Assembly: GCA_964017145.1 (NCBI GenBank)
Contig: OZ024849.1
Coordinates: 2,728,001 to 2,792,000, forward strand
From: Agrocybe praecox
Taxonomy: Eukaryota > Basidiomycota > Agaricomycetes > Agaricales > Agrocybaceae
DNA length: 64,000 nucleotides
Reading direction: 5' to 3'
The notes beneath the pieces are model-generated. The model was not told the origin of the DNA, did not search any database, and worked only from the letters and a program-made list of their open reading frames with translations. The position numbers were made by a program, and so were the translations under genes. Of this stretch, positions 25,025 to 36,880 are shown one piece after another (the stretch's first letter is position 1; every line of letters starts with the position of its first letter).

Positions 25025-25318
25025 ATACAGTCTATTTTCGGTTCGTTATCAGTGGTTGTGCAACGCACATTTTGACGGTAAAACGTGCTCGCAATACAGA
25101 ATTTCAACCACTGCGAATTACGACTTTATTTGCAGACGTAAATTGGTCTATTTCCTGTGGCTACAATTTGGCCTGAACAGAATAATCATTTTTGAATTCT
25201 AACTATGTAAAAGTCCTAATTTACTGGGTGTATCTCCCCCTAGAGCCAGATAAATCATAATTCGTTCAAGCTAATCAACTCAAACTTTATTTCCATGCAA
25301 ATACCTCTACTAATCATC

Positions 25319-26810
25319 TTAATAGATTCCCCGAATGAAAAGATATATTAATGGAATAAGGAGGAAACACGGCGAGTACACGAATACATATGGAGTACGA
25401 GGCGTGGGAATGATCCCGTGAGTAGACGATGTGAGGTACCTAGGGACATAGTCCCAACATAGTCCAACACACCCCCATACCGAACAGGAGGATGGAACGG
25501 GGAAGAAAAGTAAAAAGACGGAAAAATAAGCACGTAAAGTATTAAGAAACCCAACGGTTGAAGAATGGATGATAATAATTATAATGACTAGTACTAGAAT
25601 CAAAGAATCAGGATAGTCCGTTAAAGAAGAAGAAAAAGAAGAAAGCGGATATGAAGTTGAAGTGGGTCGAACAGTTGGGAGTAAAGACAGATTCTGAAAT
25701 AATGAAGGGGGTTGCAGAGGATCACTGTCACCAGAAGAAATAGAAGAATCAACGAAATCAAAGGAAACACCCCCATTGTGATGAGTGTACAAAGAGTCGG
25801 CATGAGCAGAGGTGGGAGGAGTTTCTGGAAGACGATAGGAAGCCAAAGACCGATCCAAAAAATCAAGCGAAGCGCCCCCATTTTCGGGCACTGCTAAAAA
25901 GTCGATATGTTCAGAAGAGACAGTTGGAGACGGTTGAAAAAGTTGGTGTTGTATCGGAGAGGAATGACTTCGCTCTCAGACTTTCAGCACCCCCATAATC
26001 GATACTTTGTTTGGTCGCGGAAAAAGTCGGACGTGTCCGCTCCATAGGAGACTCCAAGATGTAGGGATGAAGCGGCAGTGGATCAGGAGTATTCTGTGAG
26101 ACAATAGAAAATCCGGCAAATGGGTGGATAGTTGATGATGGAAAAGCAATAGCCGGCTGCGTAGGAGGGAAAGGACGAGTGGAGGGAGGGGCACTCAAAG
26201 GCAGGACAAAGGCAAGAACAGGACTGATAGAAGGCGAGAGTTGAGGAATAGTGGGTGGAGTGTGAGAGGCTTGCGGCATTGATGCAGTAGGTATGATGGG
26301 TCGAAAAGGAAAGGCAAAACAACCGTGCAAGCAAGATGGCTTTGGAGACATCATCTGATGCAACAGCAAGTATTTGGGAAAAGTGGGGTTTACGCGTCGC
26401 TGTTTTTCAGCAAAAATAATGGGCGGAGACTGTGAAGCCAACATAAACTGGGCACCTGTAGTAGCAAAACGGCTGACAGAGAAAAAATTTCCAACAGATG
26501 ATGGAATATACCAGCAGTCATGCAGGAGGAATTTGAAAGGAAAGCCTTTGACTGATAAAGAAACTCGCACGGTCCCAGTACCCTCAATAACGAACCGCGA
26601 ACCGTGAAGGCTCTGAACTTCCTTCCGACCAGGAACATAGGTCTCAAAGTATGAGCGGTGACAAATGATTGGCAAAAGGCGCAGCCCACAAAACACCGTC
26701 TGGTCCATCTCTAGAGAATCTAAGATGGGATTTTGAGTCAGCAAAGGCAACGTACTCCGGGTGGCGACACATACCTCAAATGTCTGTCTAGAGAACAGTG
26801 CTGGAAGCAA
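25319..26810 (-). pseudogene. Copia-type retrotransposon relic (protease/pre-integrase region)
   Basis: Minus-strand frame of 299 codons (26810-25911), with a downstream frame to 25319. The first half shows the Copia aspartic-protease/pre-integrase landscape: ILDS, HRSYFETYVPG, GTGTVRVSLSV, LLHDCWYIPSSVGNFFSVSR. The catalytic D-S/T-G is not intact (ILDSLEMD), and no integrase or reverse transcriptase follows. The second half is Pro/Ser-rich, and the tail to 25319 is hydrophobic. A GTAAG donor-like site at about 26985 suggests it may have been captured as an exon. It occupies the unique centre between the palindrome arms. Confidence 0.5.
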
Positions 26811-28225
26811 TTAATTCTACAGAAAAAGAATATCTCAGTCAATGAGCACATATACGTACACACATGGGGAGGAAACTCACATATGGAATTAGGAAAGGTT
26901 TCCGAATGAATATATGCGGTCTAAAACAACAGGAGGAAACAAGTGAGGCACATATATGTAGAAATATATAAAGAAAACTTACCTTTTAGCTTGCAACGAC
27001 GCATATACTAGCTTTCGTCTGAAATGAACATAAGAGTCTTGATTAGGGTTCACCGGTGCACCAATAAAAATTCAAAATTGTACGTACCGTTCGGTGGCTG
27101 TCAATAGACAGACGCCAGATCGTGATAGAACAGTGCAATAGCGCATATACATACCTTCGAACCCATTTATGTGTCTTCCCAATCACGGCATCCATTTTGC
27201 GCCTCCACGAGTTTGTTGCCGAGTTGTTGCCGAGTTGTAGCTTGACTGGGGGCACAAGCTGTTCAAGCGCGGTTTGTACATGCGACGCACTCGCGAGCGG
27301 CGTCATGATCCATCAGCGGAGGTATGAGCGGAGGCCTATGACAGTGGTGGTGGTGGTGGTGGTGGTGGTGGTGGTTGGGAGAAGAAAGACGGAAGGCGAC
27401 GATACGCCGGGATACAGGCAGAACACTGTTGTTTGGTTGTGTTGGACCTACCACTCCACTCAAGAGAGCACGTTTGCGTTGGTACTATCACGTTGTAGGA
27501 GTTGCAAAAAAATTCTGCAAATTTTTGGAAATCTTTGATTTACGGGAGTTATAGTTGAGAGCGGACTCTGATTTTTTGCACAGACATGAACCAGCATGTC
27601 ATGTACATGAATGACTTCTTTTAATTGTCATAAAGTACGAATGAGTGGCCTCGGACCAATTCCGCGTCTGACATATTTCTGCATTCCAGGAGTTGCAAAA
27701 TCTGTCACGGTCCGTCACCATGCCGTTGCACGGCAAAAAGATTTTGACAGTTGCCCATATTTCAAGCGGAGCATAAAATGTGTTGATGTTGCTGCGTATT
27801 TGAGCCGGAGTTTGGAATAGGACATGCGTGATAGCAAATTGTCACCTTGAAAACTGTTAGGCTTATATCTTTTCATCTGCTGTATTTTAAAGCGTAAAAT
27901 TTGGCATGTAGGCCTTTGTACGCATTTGAAATATTCTTATGAATTTTCAGGGTACATAGAGCAATACTACCCTTGATATTCGCTTTTTATCAAAAATAAA
28001 TGAGATTTGCAATCTTTCTGGCCGTATTGTATGAAATTGAAGCACATTTTAATTTAAAAAAATCACATATACATATAGACTACCTTCTAAACTATTCAGA
28101 TGTAAATTTTCACGTCAAGGGTGGCTGGTATAATGTCTGTAGACCCGATTTTGCAACTCCCGAAACTTTTGCACACCGTTACACGTGATAGCATTGACTT
28201 CAACGCGATGAATCATGATGAAGAA
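26811..28225. other. Right part of palindrome centre, no gene seen
   Basis: 27344-27375 is a GTG/GGT microsatellite of about ten units. The rest is AT-rich and shows no supported gene; short frames have no recognisable content. Confidence 0.5.
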
Positions 28226-29866
28226 TATGACAAGAAGGGTCACCTGACCCTTCTTGTCGCTTCAGCTGTATACACTGCCACAGGCCAGCTAGTTAAGTAC
28301 CGGCCTAAACTTCAAAGACCAATCAAAGACAGGCAAAGATTCTGCTTGACACGTTGTATACACGCGTTTCTTTCCTTTACTCAAGAAGAGGCGCAAAGAC
28401 CTGCTTAACTGTAACCATGTTGTCTACACGTGTTCCAACTTTCCTTTTGTACACGTTGTCTAAGCGTGTTCCCTTTACAGGCAAACTTGAAGGCCTCGGC
28501 GCCAACTGAGGACGTTCCGAAGCGACCTTAACTGGTTTTCTGACAATCCCCATAACTCGACTCCGCAACATTTCCATTTCATTTACAGTCCAGCACAGAT
28601 CCGCTTAAACCAGTCTGTCGAGATCCAAACGCTTAAATATGTGCTCGCCAAACAAGCTATTCACCCACTCCCAAGCTTGTACACAATTCCTCCTCGAATA
28701 CCAGTAACACAATGCCACACGAGGAACCACTCAATTCCAGGCTTATAACACTGTCTCAAGAAGCTGCTGCATTGGGCCTTCCTCCACCAGTGAAGTTAAC
28801 AATAGATGCGGCTTCGAAGATTGTCGAAGTATTCCAGGTACGTCTTCGGCGTAGTTTCAATTTTTTCTACATAATTAACTGATATCTTGACTGTGATAGG
28901 GCACGAAAAACAACAAAGCCGAGCTGGAACTAGTTAATGACGTTGTCGCCAGCATGGAAACATTTTATATCTTGTATAGAAATGTGTCAGGTCGAGCAGA
29001 ATGGCTGCCCCATGGATTCCAGTTGTTGCTGGATGGACTGACCTCGTACGTGACCTCACTTTAATGATTACACCATCCGGGATCCCATTAACAACTTGTT
29101 AGTGTCCTGGACGAAATCAAGACATTCATTTTAGAACAGATGCATAGGAGCTGGCTCGCGCGACTCATTAGCAGCCTCAGTACCGCCGATTCCACAAAGA
29201 TCAATTCCTTTCGTCAAGAGTTGCAGGCGATCGTCACCAAGCTCGAGGTATATATTTATTTGTGTATTACGCCTTTGACAATCACTTAAGAATTTTCAGT
29301 ATTTAGACCATGTCACTGAATGCGTACAATCTGCTCTTCAGAGGTCTCGACCGATACAGGTCCCAAGCCCTTTGGAAAATTTCCATCCAGGGGACGTTAG
29401 CAGAGAGGCTGTGGACTCATCGTCCCCCCAAGCAACGTTGTTAACTCGAGAGAATATGCCTACACCACTTTTATCCCATACGACAAGCCCAACGCGTGGT
29501 ACCGCCTCTCACTATAATTTGTTTTCGGGCGCTTACGTAGATGGATCTTATCAATCCTCACTATCACCGTCGCACCCTTCAATCTTACCTTATCAACTAA
29601 TCTCACTCTTTTCTATTCAACATCAAGGTCAAACTCCTACCACAGTTCCATTCCAACCGTCATATTATCAAAATTCTGCTCCAATGATTGCGATAGCGCG
29701 TCCTACCAACCTTCCTGCGGTCTCGTTGCTTATTCCTTCTCTTTACGCGCAGTCTCCTCTAGAGCCTGCCGATAGCATTCCTCAACTTCCTCCAATCACG
29801 ATAAATACCCATATCTCGAACATCGGGAATTCTAACAATAGCACACATGTAGAATGACAATAGCTT
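28226..29866. repeat. Right arm of the 1,641-bp inverted repeat
   Basis: Reverse complement of 23387-25027, separated from it by 3,198 bp. Beyond the outer edge at 29866 this copy continues with the 3' flank typical of other subfamily 2 loci (TTAATACCTATGTTTCCTCG), whereas the left arm breaks into unrelated sequence. The right arm is therefore the likely source. Confidence 0.92.
28712..29857 (+). CDS. Subfamily 2 HeLo-like/amyloid-tail protein, copy C (324 aa)
   Basis: Exons 28712-28837, 28900-29045, 29103-29247 and 29300-29857 (975 open nt). Same protein as copy B. Exon 2 gives KNNKAELELVNDVV and AEWLPHGFQLLLDGL. Exon 3 gives LDEIKTFILEQMHRSWLARL. Exon 4 begins YLDHVTECVQSALQ and ends in the terminal motif ISNIGNSNNSTHVE. 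Intron 2 contains TAA early, so this copy needs splicing, unlike copies A and D. The promoter (CGCTTAAATATGTGCTCGCC, AAGCTTGTACACAATTCCTC) matches copy A. The 3' flank is shared with copy D as far as about 30300. Confidence 0.75.
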
Positions 29867-30304
29867 TAATACCTATGTTTCCTCGCATAAATTGGTCATG
29901 ATCAGTGAAATATTTTGAGCCGCAGTCGTGTTCAATGATTAATCGATTATTTCTGAGTTTCCAATTGTTTGGCACCGTGATCAACGGTCCTTCACAATGC
30001 GCTTGTTGGTTGCCGTGTACCACGTAACATTTTTCTCGACATTCAGTAAACTTAGGCATCTGGCGTGAGTTAAACATTCTATTCTGTTGCTTCAATTAAT
30101 TTGCACCTACAGCCAGCTACTTATAGATAACAATCTTTCCTGAAATACCGACTTCGGGCACGCGTTCTCTCTCGGAAAGATGATAGTCTTGGAGTTTTTC
30201 ACCGCTAATCTACGCTGGATCTTTCGCTGCGCCAGATACCTCACACGATCTGGACTCGCATGCAAGTTATAGATCCTATTTTGGGGCATAAACAATCTGA
30301 AAGT
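29867..30304. repeat. Subfamily 2 downstream block shared with copy D
   Basis: Matches 46341-46800 with scattered changes and small indels (TTAATACCTATGTTTCC, GAGCCGCAGTCG, TTCGGGCACGCGTTCTCTC). It shows that copies C and D were duplicated with at least 450 bp of 3' flank. Confidence 0.75.
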
Positions 30305-30690
30305 ATCTGTCGTAACTAACTTTGTGCTTCCGCCCCTCTTGTTTCTGTACTATCGTATCCATACTGTCAACGAAAGGTCAACATCTACAATCGTTTTGCA
30401 TTCTCGCTGGGCTGAAGTTCTTGTCCCTTTTATATCCTGTACTTCGTCACGAGCCTCTCTTAGCAAGTATAAGGCTAGCAAGGTATGCGAATCCAATATC
30501 TGGTGTAGGGGTTCTCTCACAGGCATCTATCATTATGAAACTTGGATGATACTTGCCTCCCAGTGACTCCTCAGTCCAAGCAGCGAGGATTACTAATAGC
30601 AAGTAAACTCTGGAACAAGCGATCTCGGGGAATATGGATACTTTCACGACATCAATTATCCTATGCTGCGGGAACATGGTAATTCTCAGG
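30305..30690 (-). mobile_element. gag-like element 3' end / LTR-like fragment
   Basis: 30306-30520 matches 48718-48930, the end of the gag-like gene and its downstream flank. On the minus strand PDIGFAYLASL aligns with DDIGFVCLATL at the gag C-terminus. A TATA-like GGATATAAAA is inside. It is probably a remnant end of the same retroelement. Confidence 0.5.
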
Positions 30691-30853
30691 GCAATGTTAT
30701 GTATATCACCTGAAGGTAAAGTTCCTAAAGTTGGACTAGACTTGAGATATACTCTGAGCTTTTGACTGTTTTACCGGATTCTATGCCGGCGGGAGATATG
30801 TCATTGTCATGACTTGCAATAACACAGGTCGGCTACGTCTGGAATCGTTTTAT

Positions 30854-30896
30854 CCGTACGTTTACGGTCTGAAAGGGCGGCCCCGTACGTTTACGG
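30854..30896. promoter_or_regulatory. Paired CCGTACGTTTACGG motifs
   Basis: Two exact 14-bp copies start 29 bp apart (30854 and 30883), about 600 bp upstream of the chimeric gene at 31490. A similar pair precedes the duplicated relic at 52405-52441. The repeated core GTACGTTTAC suggests a protein-binding site. Confidence 0.45.
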
Positions 30897-31318
30897 GTTG
30901 CACTCGTTAAATTTGGCTGTTGTAATGTTACTTTCAGGCGCAAAAAATAATTCCGGTAATGGCGAGAAGGTTTTGTTGACAGTTATAACTTGTGGCGGTT
31001 CTGGTAACGACGGGATGTTTCTGGTGGCGGGAAGATAATTCTGGTATGGGGAGAATGTAAAGCGAGAGAAAAAAATATGAACCACCGGTTCATGTTGGTG
31101 TACAAAAAGTAGGGATGTATTGGTGCATTGAATTTGCAACGCGTTTTGATGCTGTTCTCAAAAAAAAAAAAAGTGGAAAACCGCCGCCTTTCGACAGGCG
31201 GAAAACACTCAGATGGGAAAGAAACGAAGAGAACAAGATCAAGACGCGTCGTATTGAGTACAGAAAGAAAGCCAGAAAAGGTGAGCCTAAGCTGAAGAGA
31301 GAAAAAAGGGGGCGACGC

Positions 31319-31332
31319 GCATATATATGCGT
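31319..31332 (+). promoter_or_regulatory. TATA-like palindrome upstream of the chimeric gene
   Basis: CGCATATATATGCG lies in a block that is also conserved upstream of the relic at 52.7 kb (CTCATATAAATAGG), followed by GTGTCGTCAAA-ATGC in both. Confidence 0.4.
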
Positions 31333-31489
31333 GTCGTCAAACATGCGCAAACAGGGCTGTGAGGCGGCAGTGCTGAGTGCCAGCCTCACACTTCATCGAT
31401 GCATCGACGACTCTGCATATCAGCTCAATGCAATACTTAAATGCGTCTACTGTTTTTCTTTCTTCGTTTCACGGCTTCAGCGTCACATA

Positions 31490-32161
31490 ATGCCAGCCAC
31501 TGGCAGGAAAACCTCGAATTTAATCTTGCGTTATTGTGTCAAGAGGCTTTTAGAATCTGGATCCGGTCTTGTCCTACCAGCGCTGGAATCGACGATCGAT
31601 ACTACTTTCAAGATCGTTGGGATGTTCCAGGTGCATTTTTTTTTTTCGCTGATTTTTTTTCTTTGTTTTAGCTCATCGTTATATGTGGCGCCAATTACTG
31701 AGAATGCGATAATAACAGGACATGAAATACAGCAAAGCCGAGAGAGAACTAGCCGTTGAGATTGTTGCCACTACGGAAGCTTTGTACAAGTCGTATCGAA
31801 ATTCGGGGAGACCTGCGTGGCCGTCCCTTGAATTTCAGCTGTTGGTGGACGTGCTTATCAGGTATGTGAGCTAAATTTATTGTCACACTCTTCAAGGCTT
31901 CATTGTTATCGTCTTTATAGTGTCTGCTCGCACCTCCCCGCTCCTTCGTATTTCCCCGCTCCCTCACCCGTACCCTTCCGCTCATCCGTACCCTCCCGTG
32001 GTCCCTTGATCCCTTCTTCTAACTGCTCGCTACACCCTTCACACCCCCATTGGCCTGGGATAGGAACGACTCCAAGCCCATCCGCACCGACCTCGAATGT
32101 CCTCCGAGCACTACGATCGGTAAGAGGAAGCGGGGGTAGCGGAAAGAGGTATTCGAGGTAG
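31490..32161 (+). CDS. Chimeric HeLo-like N-terminus with Ser/Pro-rich tail (subfamily 4, 174 aa)
   Basis: Exons 31490-31630, 31719-31861 and 31921-32161 splice into 525 open nt. Exon 1 (MPATGRKTSNLILRYCVKRL ... FKIVGMFQ) and exon 2 (YSKAERELAVEIVATTEALY, then SYRNSGRPAWPS) fit the superfamily, with exon 2 of 143 nt as in subfamily 3. The expected 139-nt exon 3 and the amyloid-motif exon are absent. Instead the acceptor joins SVCSHLPAPSYFPAPSPVPF, a Pro/Ser-rich stretch belonging to the adjacent disordered-protein block. The same junction is present in the duplicate at 53.1-53.3 kb. Either a decayed gene or a new fusion lacking half the helical bundle and the tail. Confidence 0.5.
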
Positions 32162-34110
32162 TCCACATGAGGCTGCAGAGAGGGGGAAGGGGTTAAACGT
32201 TAGTGGGTGGGGAGGAGAGGAGAGGTGGGACGTACAACGACAAACCGACGCCTCCGCTTTGGTTGAGGATCGAACTTGGGGTGGCGAATACACTGCAAGA
32301 AGAGGGTAGTTAGCTGCAAGAAGAGCTTGACCTCATCGACCAAAGCTTCGAAGAAGGCTGCCGCCGCGGCCGAGAATATATTGGAGTACGATACGGACGG
32401 TGGCGGTATCTCGAGCGGAAAACCAAGTCGTCTAAGAATGCATCTGATGATATGGGAGGCGCAGGTTACGAGACCGACGGCGCAGGATACCAATCATCGG
32501 GCCCAGCTTCGAGCACCAAGAAATCGAAGACCAGGTTTTTTAAACTTTCCACCAAGAGCTCGCGTCCAGACCTTTCTTCTGCTTTACGAAACTCCAACAG
32601 CAGCAGTGGTGAAACGACACCTGCCGTCCCAGTGATACCGAAAGAGGCCGTGTCTTTACCTATTGCAGAGAGATTCACGACAACTCTCATATCTAGTCTC
32701 TGAAGATTCTTCGCATCTCCTTTTGCCTGATACCTCTTCTGTGCCCCAGGATCGGTCAGCGTAATCCACACCTCTTCCATCTGCAGGATCTCAATCGTTT
32801 TCTCCTATACCCAGTTCTGTCAATACCCCCAATACCCAATACCCGACGCCTCGTTCACGAGGTCCTATTCCCTTCCCTTCGTCCATAGAAAGATCCTCCT
32901 CTGCTTCGGCTGAAACTTTATCATCAGAACATGGAAAAGAAAAGCAAGCGGTTGGCACAGTTCCTGCATCACAAACACAACGCGAGGCCATCGATGCGTA
33001 CACTCATAAACACGGTACTGGAAGCGGTAGTCACTCGACACTTCGTCCTTCACAGGTGCAACGGCCAGAAAATTTACTTCAAGAGCAAAGACCATTCTCT
33101 CCTATGTCATCGCCTCTCGGTTCTTTAAAGCCTCCTTCAGTTTCTTTCCTCAACTCTCTCTCTCTGTATCCCCTGCCACGTCACGTTCCCGTTCTCCTTT
33201 GCCTTCTCTCTTCCCCCCTTCATCGTCGCCCATGCCCTCGAGCCCTAATCTTATACCCTCTTCAGGTCCGCTTTCTAGTCCACCAGTTGCGGCTCTTCAT
33301 GTTAATAAGGGTATCCGGTTGAGGCCTAGCCTTGAAAATCTGAACCAAACACTCAGAAATCTGGCTGGTTCTCCCCCACCAGTGTCACCAACGAGTAATA
33401 TAGACGGTTCTCAACTGCGCTCGCAAGTATCTATGCCTGCCATGGGTGATGTTCATGTGCCTTCGCAGGTCCAGCCTTCGTCAAGACATCCAAAACCATC
33501 CTCAAGTGAAAGCTTTGGAACTCCTTCGCCAACATCGTCACCGACGCGCCAGATTTACATCTCGCCTCCTAATACTGCTATGGTACCAACTACGCCTGTG
33601 GATATGGATGAGCATGGCTCCCATTTGACGTTCATCCCTCCGAGCCCTGCGCCGTATGGCGAATACATCGTTCCTTCTCCGCGACTTTCTAGGATTCCTC
33701 CTAGTTTAAGGCATTCGGCTGTGAACACACGGCTTTCTGGGCTTCCACTTAGTCCAAATGTATTGGCCTATTATGATATTCCCTCACCCAGTCCTCCGAT
33801 GGGCCCACTACCTAGTGTACCGTCGTCTTCGTCACATACGTTTCCTCGTATTTCTCCTACTCCTGCTTCTCATGGAGTTAGCCCCGATCAGGACGTCAAT
33901 GACTTCATATCGAATCCGAACCAGTTCCCTTCGTTGCCCTTCTACGCCAGTGGGTTATCGACAGGACATCAAGGACAATCCCAGCTGAATTTTCGACGGT
34001 ACAGAGAGGAAAGGAATCGCCTTTCCCGTCTCGGCCAGTCTTGGATGGCAAGCCTGCTGCTTCTCCAACGTATGCCAAAACACGATGATATTGAAAAAGC
34101 CCTGATATAA
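31990..34110 (+). pseudogene. Ser/Pro-rich low-complexity protein gene, copy 2
   Basis: Same block order as at 20.0-22.0 kb. It includes YETDGAGYQSSGPASSTKKS, SLPIAERFTTTL and a 303-codon plus-strand frame (33199-34110) with LSGLPLSPNVLAYYDIPSPS and GVSPDQDVNDFISNPNQFPS, ending KHDDIEKALI. Frames shift between blocks. It is the best-preserved of three copies and may still be partly coding. Family unknown; probably disordered. Confidence 0.5.
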
Positions 34111-34451
34111 GAAAAATCGTTGGATGTGCGTGAAAAGTACAGGGTACCAGGTTACACTATATAGCTAAAATCAAAGCACTTTTTTTGGGACCATCTGGGA
34201 CAAGTTGGCCCTCCAGGAACAAAAATGAGTGATGATACTATTACAAATCGGAACAACGTCACCAGTGCTATACCGGCTCTTGCCGCTTTTGGCTGCACGT
34301 TGTTGACAGGTCCCTTCGATGTCCAATGAATTACAATGAACTGTCTCCGGTCAATGAAGGCGACAACTCGTGTTGTGTTCAGGCAAATACTACATAAGAG
34401 GCTGCTGCACGATGAATCCTCCCACACTTCACCAAAGAGCAACGAACGAAA
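34111..34451 (+). promoter_or_regulatory. Upstream region of subfamily 1 copy b
   Basis: The last 70 bp (AAGAGGCTGCTGCACGATGAA, ACACTTCACCAAAGAGCAAC) matches the leaders of the other subfamily 1 copies. The remainder shows nothing recognisable. Confidence 0.4.
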
Positions 34452-35454
34452 ATGTTGCATAGCAAACAAACTCGCATAACGAACTCTACTCTCGATAGGG
34501 GAAATCTATCACAAGAAGCACGAGCATTGGCTTCAGACCCCTTGCTGAAAGCTGTTTCCGACAGAATACGAACTACTCTTGATGCAGTGCAGGTTTGCAT
34601 TTTACCTTTGGGGATTTTCGTCGTTCTGTCGCTAACCATGTACTGGTACAGCAGATCAAAGATAGAGAGCTTGAAGAGAAGCTTCTCGGGCAGGCTACTA
34701 CGTGTATAGAGGCCTTTCATGCCTCTTATCGAAACTCAGCTAGGCAAACAGATTGGCCCTCAAATGGAGTCAGGACGCTGCTCGAGTCACTCTCCGCGTA
34801 AGTTGGGTCTTTATATACATATATTGCTGGACTAATTCTTCGAGTAGCATCCTTGAAGATATAGAGCAGTACATTATAGGGCAAACGAATAAAAGCCGTC
34901 TCACCAGATTCTTCAATGGGCGTTTCAATTCCGCCGAGATAAAGACGTTTCTCCAGAAACTTGAAGCCGTCGTATGTAGGCTCGAGGTACGTTTGTCACT
35001 TTGTTCATCATATCAATGCAATAATCATTGATGTTCTTCCCAGAATCTTGAAAACATGACCGAATGTGTTGCCATTGCGTTGAAGGGCTCCGTAGTCCGC
35101 GAAATTAGGCCGCAAGAGTTTCCAGGTCCTTCGCCAAGTACAGCCGAAGATGTTAGAATGAACGAGCCTGCTTCGACTGATCAAGGTCGTACGGCTCCTA
35201 ATTCTACGCTCCCGGCATCTGGCACTGTGCTACCGGAACCACCCACAGCTACAACCGCTACATCGCCTTTCAACCAATCTTTTTCGAACGAGCGCCTGCT
35301 CGCAGCACTTCTCCGCCAAGGATTAGTGCCCCCACAGGCGACTCCTCCGCTCATCCTTTGGGTGTCGCAGGCCGAGCCTATTTCTCGGGTTCTCCCAATC
35401 ACGATAAGCATCTCCAATATCGGTAATTCCGATAACAGCACGACAGTTGGATGA
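34452..35454 (+). CDS. Subfamily 1 HeLo-like/amyloid-tail protein, copy b (278 aa)
   Basis: Exons 34452-34592, 34652-34797, 34848-34986 and 35044-35454 (837 open nt). Start MLHSKQTRITNSTLDRG. Exon 2 has IKDRELEEKLLGQATTCIEA and TDWPSNGVRTLLESL. Exon 3 has EDIEQYIIGQTNKSRLTRFF. The linker is rich in Pro, Ala, Ser and Thr. The C-terminus ITISISNIGNSDNSTTVG is identical to copies a and c although the rest has diverged. Predicted helical bundle plus amyloid tail as for copy a. The next subfamily 1 gene (copy c) lies 1.8 kb downstream in the same direction, with an ankyrin relic between. Confidence 0.75.
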
Positions 35455-35639
35455 CTCAACCCTACTACGTACTGCTTTTGACGAAAGTTGCCAGGACATC
35501 CAACATGTTTTACTTCCCACTGAGCTCAGGAAGCTTGCAGGCATGATTTTATCGATCATCTTTCTGTCCCGATTATTCCAAAGACGCTCGAGTGTTAACT
35601 TGTTGATCTCTTCCCTCGTTCTTCTTTTCTTAGTACTTA

Positions 35640-36880
35640 CGCACCTGTATAGTTTTCGGTGTACTTAAAAGAGTCAAGATAATGGAACAACGTATTCCTA
35701 TAAAAATTTCTGGCTGCGAGGTCGTCAGCGCATCCGTCATCTAAGGACCAGCACCATATCCTCTTGATCCTCCTGATCCGCTGCAGTAAACGGACGAGGA
35801 AGAGGAAGGCTATCTGAATACGAGAAAAAAGTTCCACGATTTTCTGCGTTGCGTCTGCGCAGGTCCAACGAAATCCAAGATTTGGTGTCTAACATACAGA
35901 CATCGTGGATACTTTCGGGCTGAAGAGGCTTACTACGTGGAGATTGGTTAAAGGCAGAGATGCGACATGGAGAAGGGTGTGGCCGAGGGCAGTACCGCCT
36001 GTCTCTGTGAGAGGAACAACCTTTGTCAATGTCTCCAATAGAGAGATATCAAGACGCGCAACAGTGAAGTAGAGGCTTGTGATCATATCATATGCTGTCA
36101 AATTCGGAGGACCGCAGAACGCGATAGCTGACGCATGTGGGGGATGACAGCAGGTTGGGGCAGCAAGAGGAAGGATGTGTGGAGAGTATCCGATCAACAA
36201 GAGGTGCATCTCATCCTTCCCAGAAATTATTGCTTCGTGCAGATGCAGACAGACTCGAGTGGGTTTATGTTTCTGGAAGCTGTGTCGCAATCGCTTTTGC
36301 AGTCCATCAACTTTCGTCGGGTTTGGCAGCGCGAACCTGGCCGAACAATGGAATATTACCGATACTAGCCGCAATCTCGAGGGATATCCGTGCAGATGCA
36401 GACCTAAAGGAAAAGGTCGGGAGATGACGTTCGGTCCAAAATCTCGAGAAGGTCTTTCGACGCGAGATTATGTTAGAGATGATATTTGGGTTTGATGACA
36501 TCATTCTGTGCCATGACCCCTGACCCTTTCTCGACACACAACCCAACCCAGCTGTGATACTTGCCAGTGTACTCGGTATTATGACCTCGTATGAAACGGA
36601 GTAAAATGGACGGAGTATTCATTGAGGTCACCGAGACGAATCCCATTTGGGTCGACCCCAACATTCAACAGTATTTGGTAAGGATGCCATAATCGCTTCG
36701 ACAAGAGGAGACGTGTAGGTTCCGCAAATCGATGCAGGTATATGTGTATATGATGGAAATAAATAAAGGGCGCTACGGCGTCGATGAGGTGCGTTCCGTG
36801 ATAATCCAATGGTCGAGCTCAAAGCGCTTCTCGATGACTCTGGGGCAGCGTCAGCCCCTTCTTCATTTGTATCCAATTTG
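35640..36880 (-). pseudogene. Ankyrin-repeat protein gene, decayed
   Basis: Minus-strand fragments in different frames show ankyrin features: QILLNVGVDPNGIRLGDLNE near 36.7 kb, GGTALGHTLLHVASLPLT near 35.95 kb, and DDGCADDLAA then NTLFHYL near 35.7 kb. A stop follows LVL in the last unit. Parallel fragments exist at 9.6-10.0 kb and 39.8-40.3 kb. No intact reading is possible. Confidence 0.5.

Larger units (their letters stand above)
23387..25027. repeat. Left arm of a 1,641-bp inverted repeat
   Basis: Reverse complement of 28226-29866. Every stretch I compared is identical, including two encoded frames of 161 and 66 codons. The outer limit is AAGCTATTGTCATT and the inner limit lies 3 bp beyond a 30-bp palindrome. 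Position p in this arm corresponds to 53253 minus p in the other. Confidence 0.92.

Noticed and set aside
25348..25554. Hydrophobic minus-strand frame at the end of the Copia relic as a separate membrane protein.
   Set aside because: It is an alternate frame of a low-complexity T-rich stretch with no start context.
29046..29102. Apparent frameshift and stop in the palindromic subfamily 2 copies.
   Set aside because: Both lesions lie in an intron defined by conserved GT..AG ends and by the 146/139-nt exon sizes shared with other loci, so the genes are probably intact.
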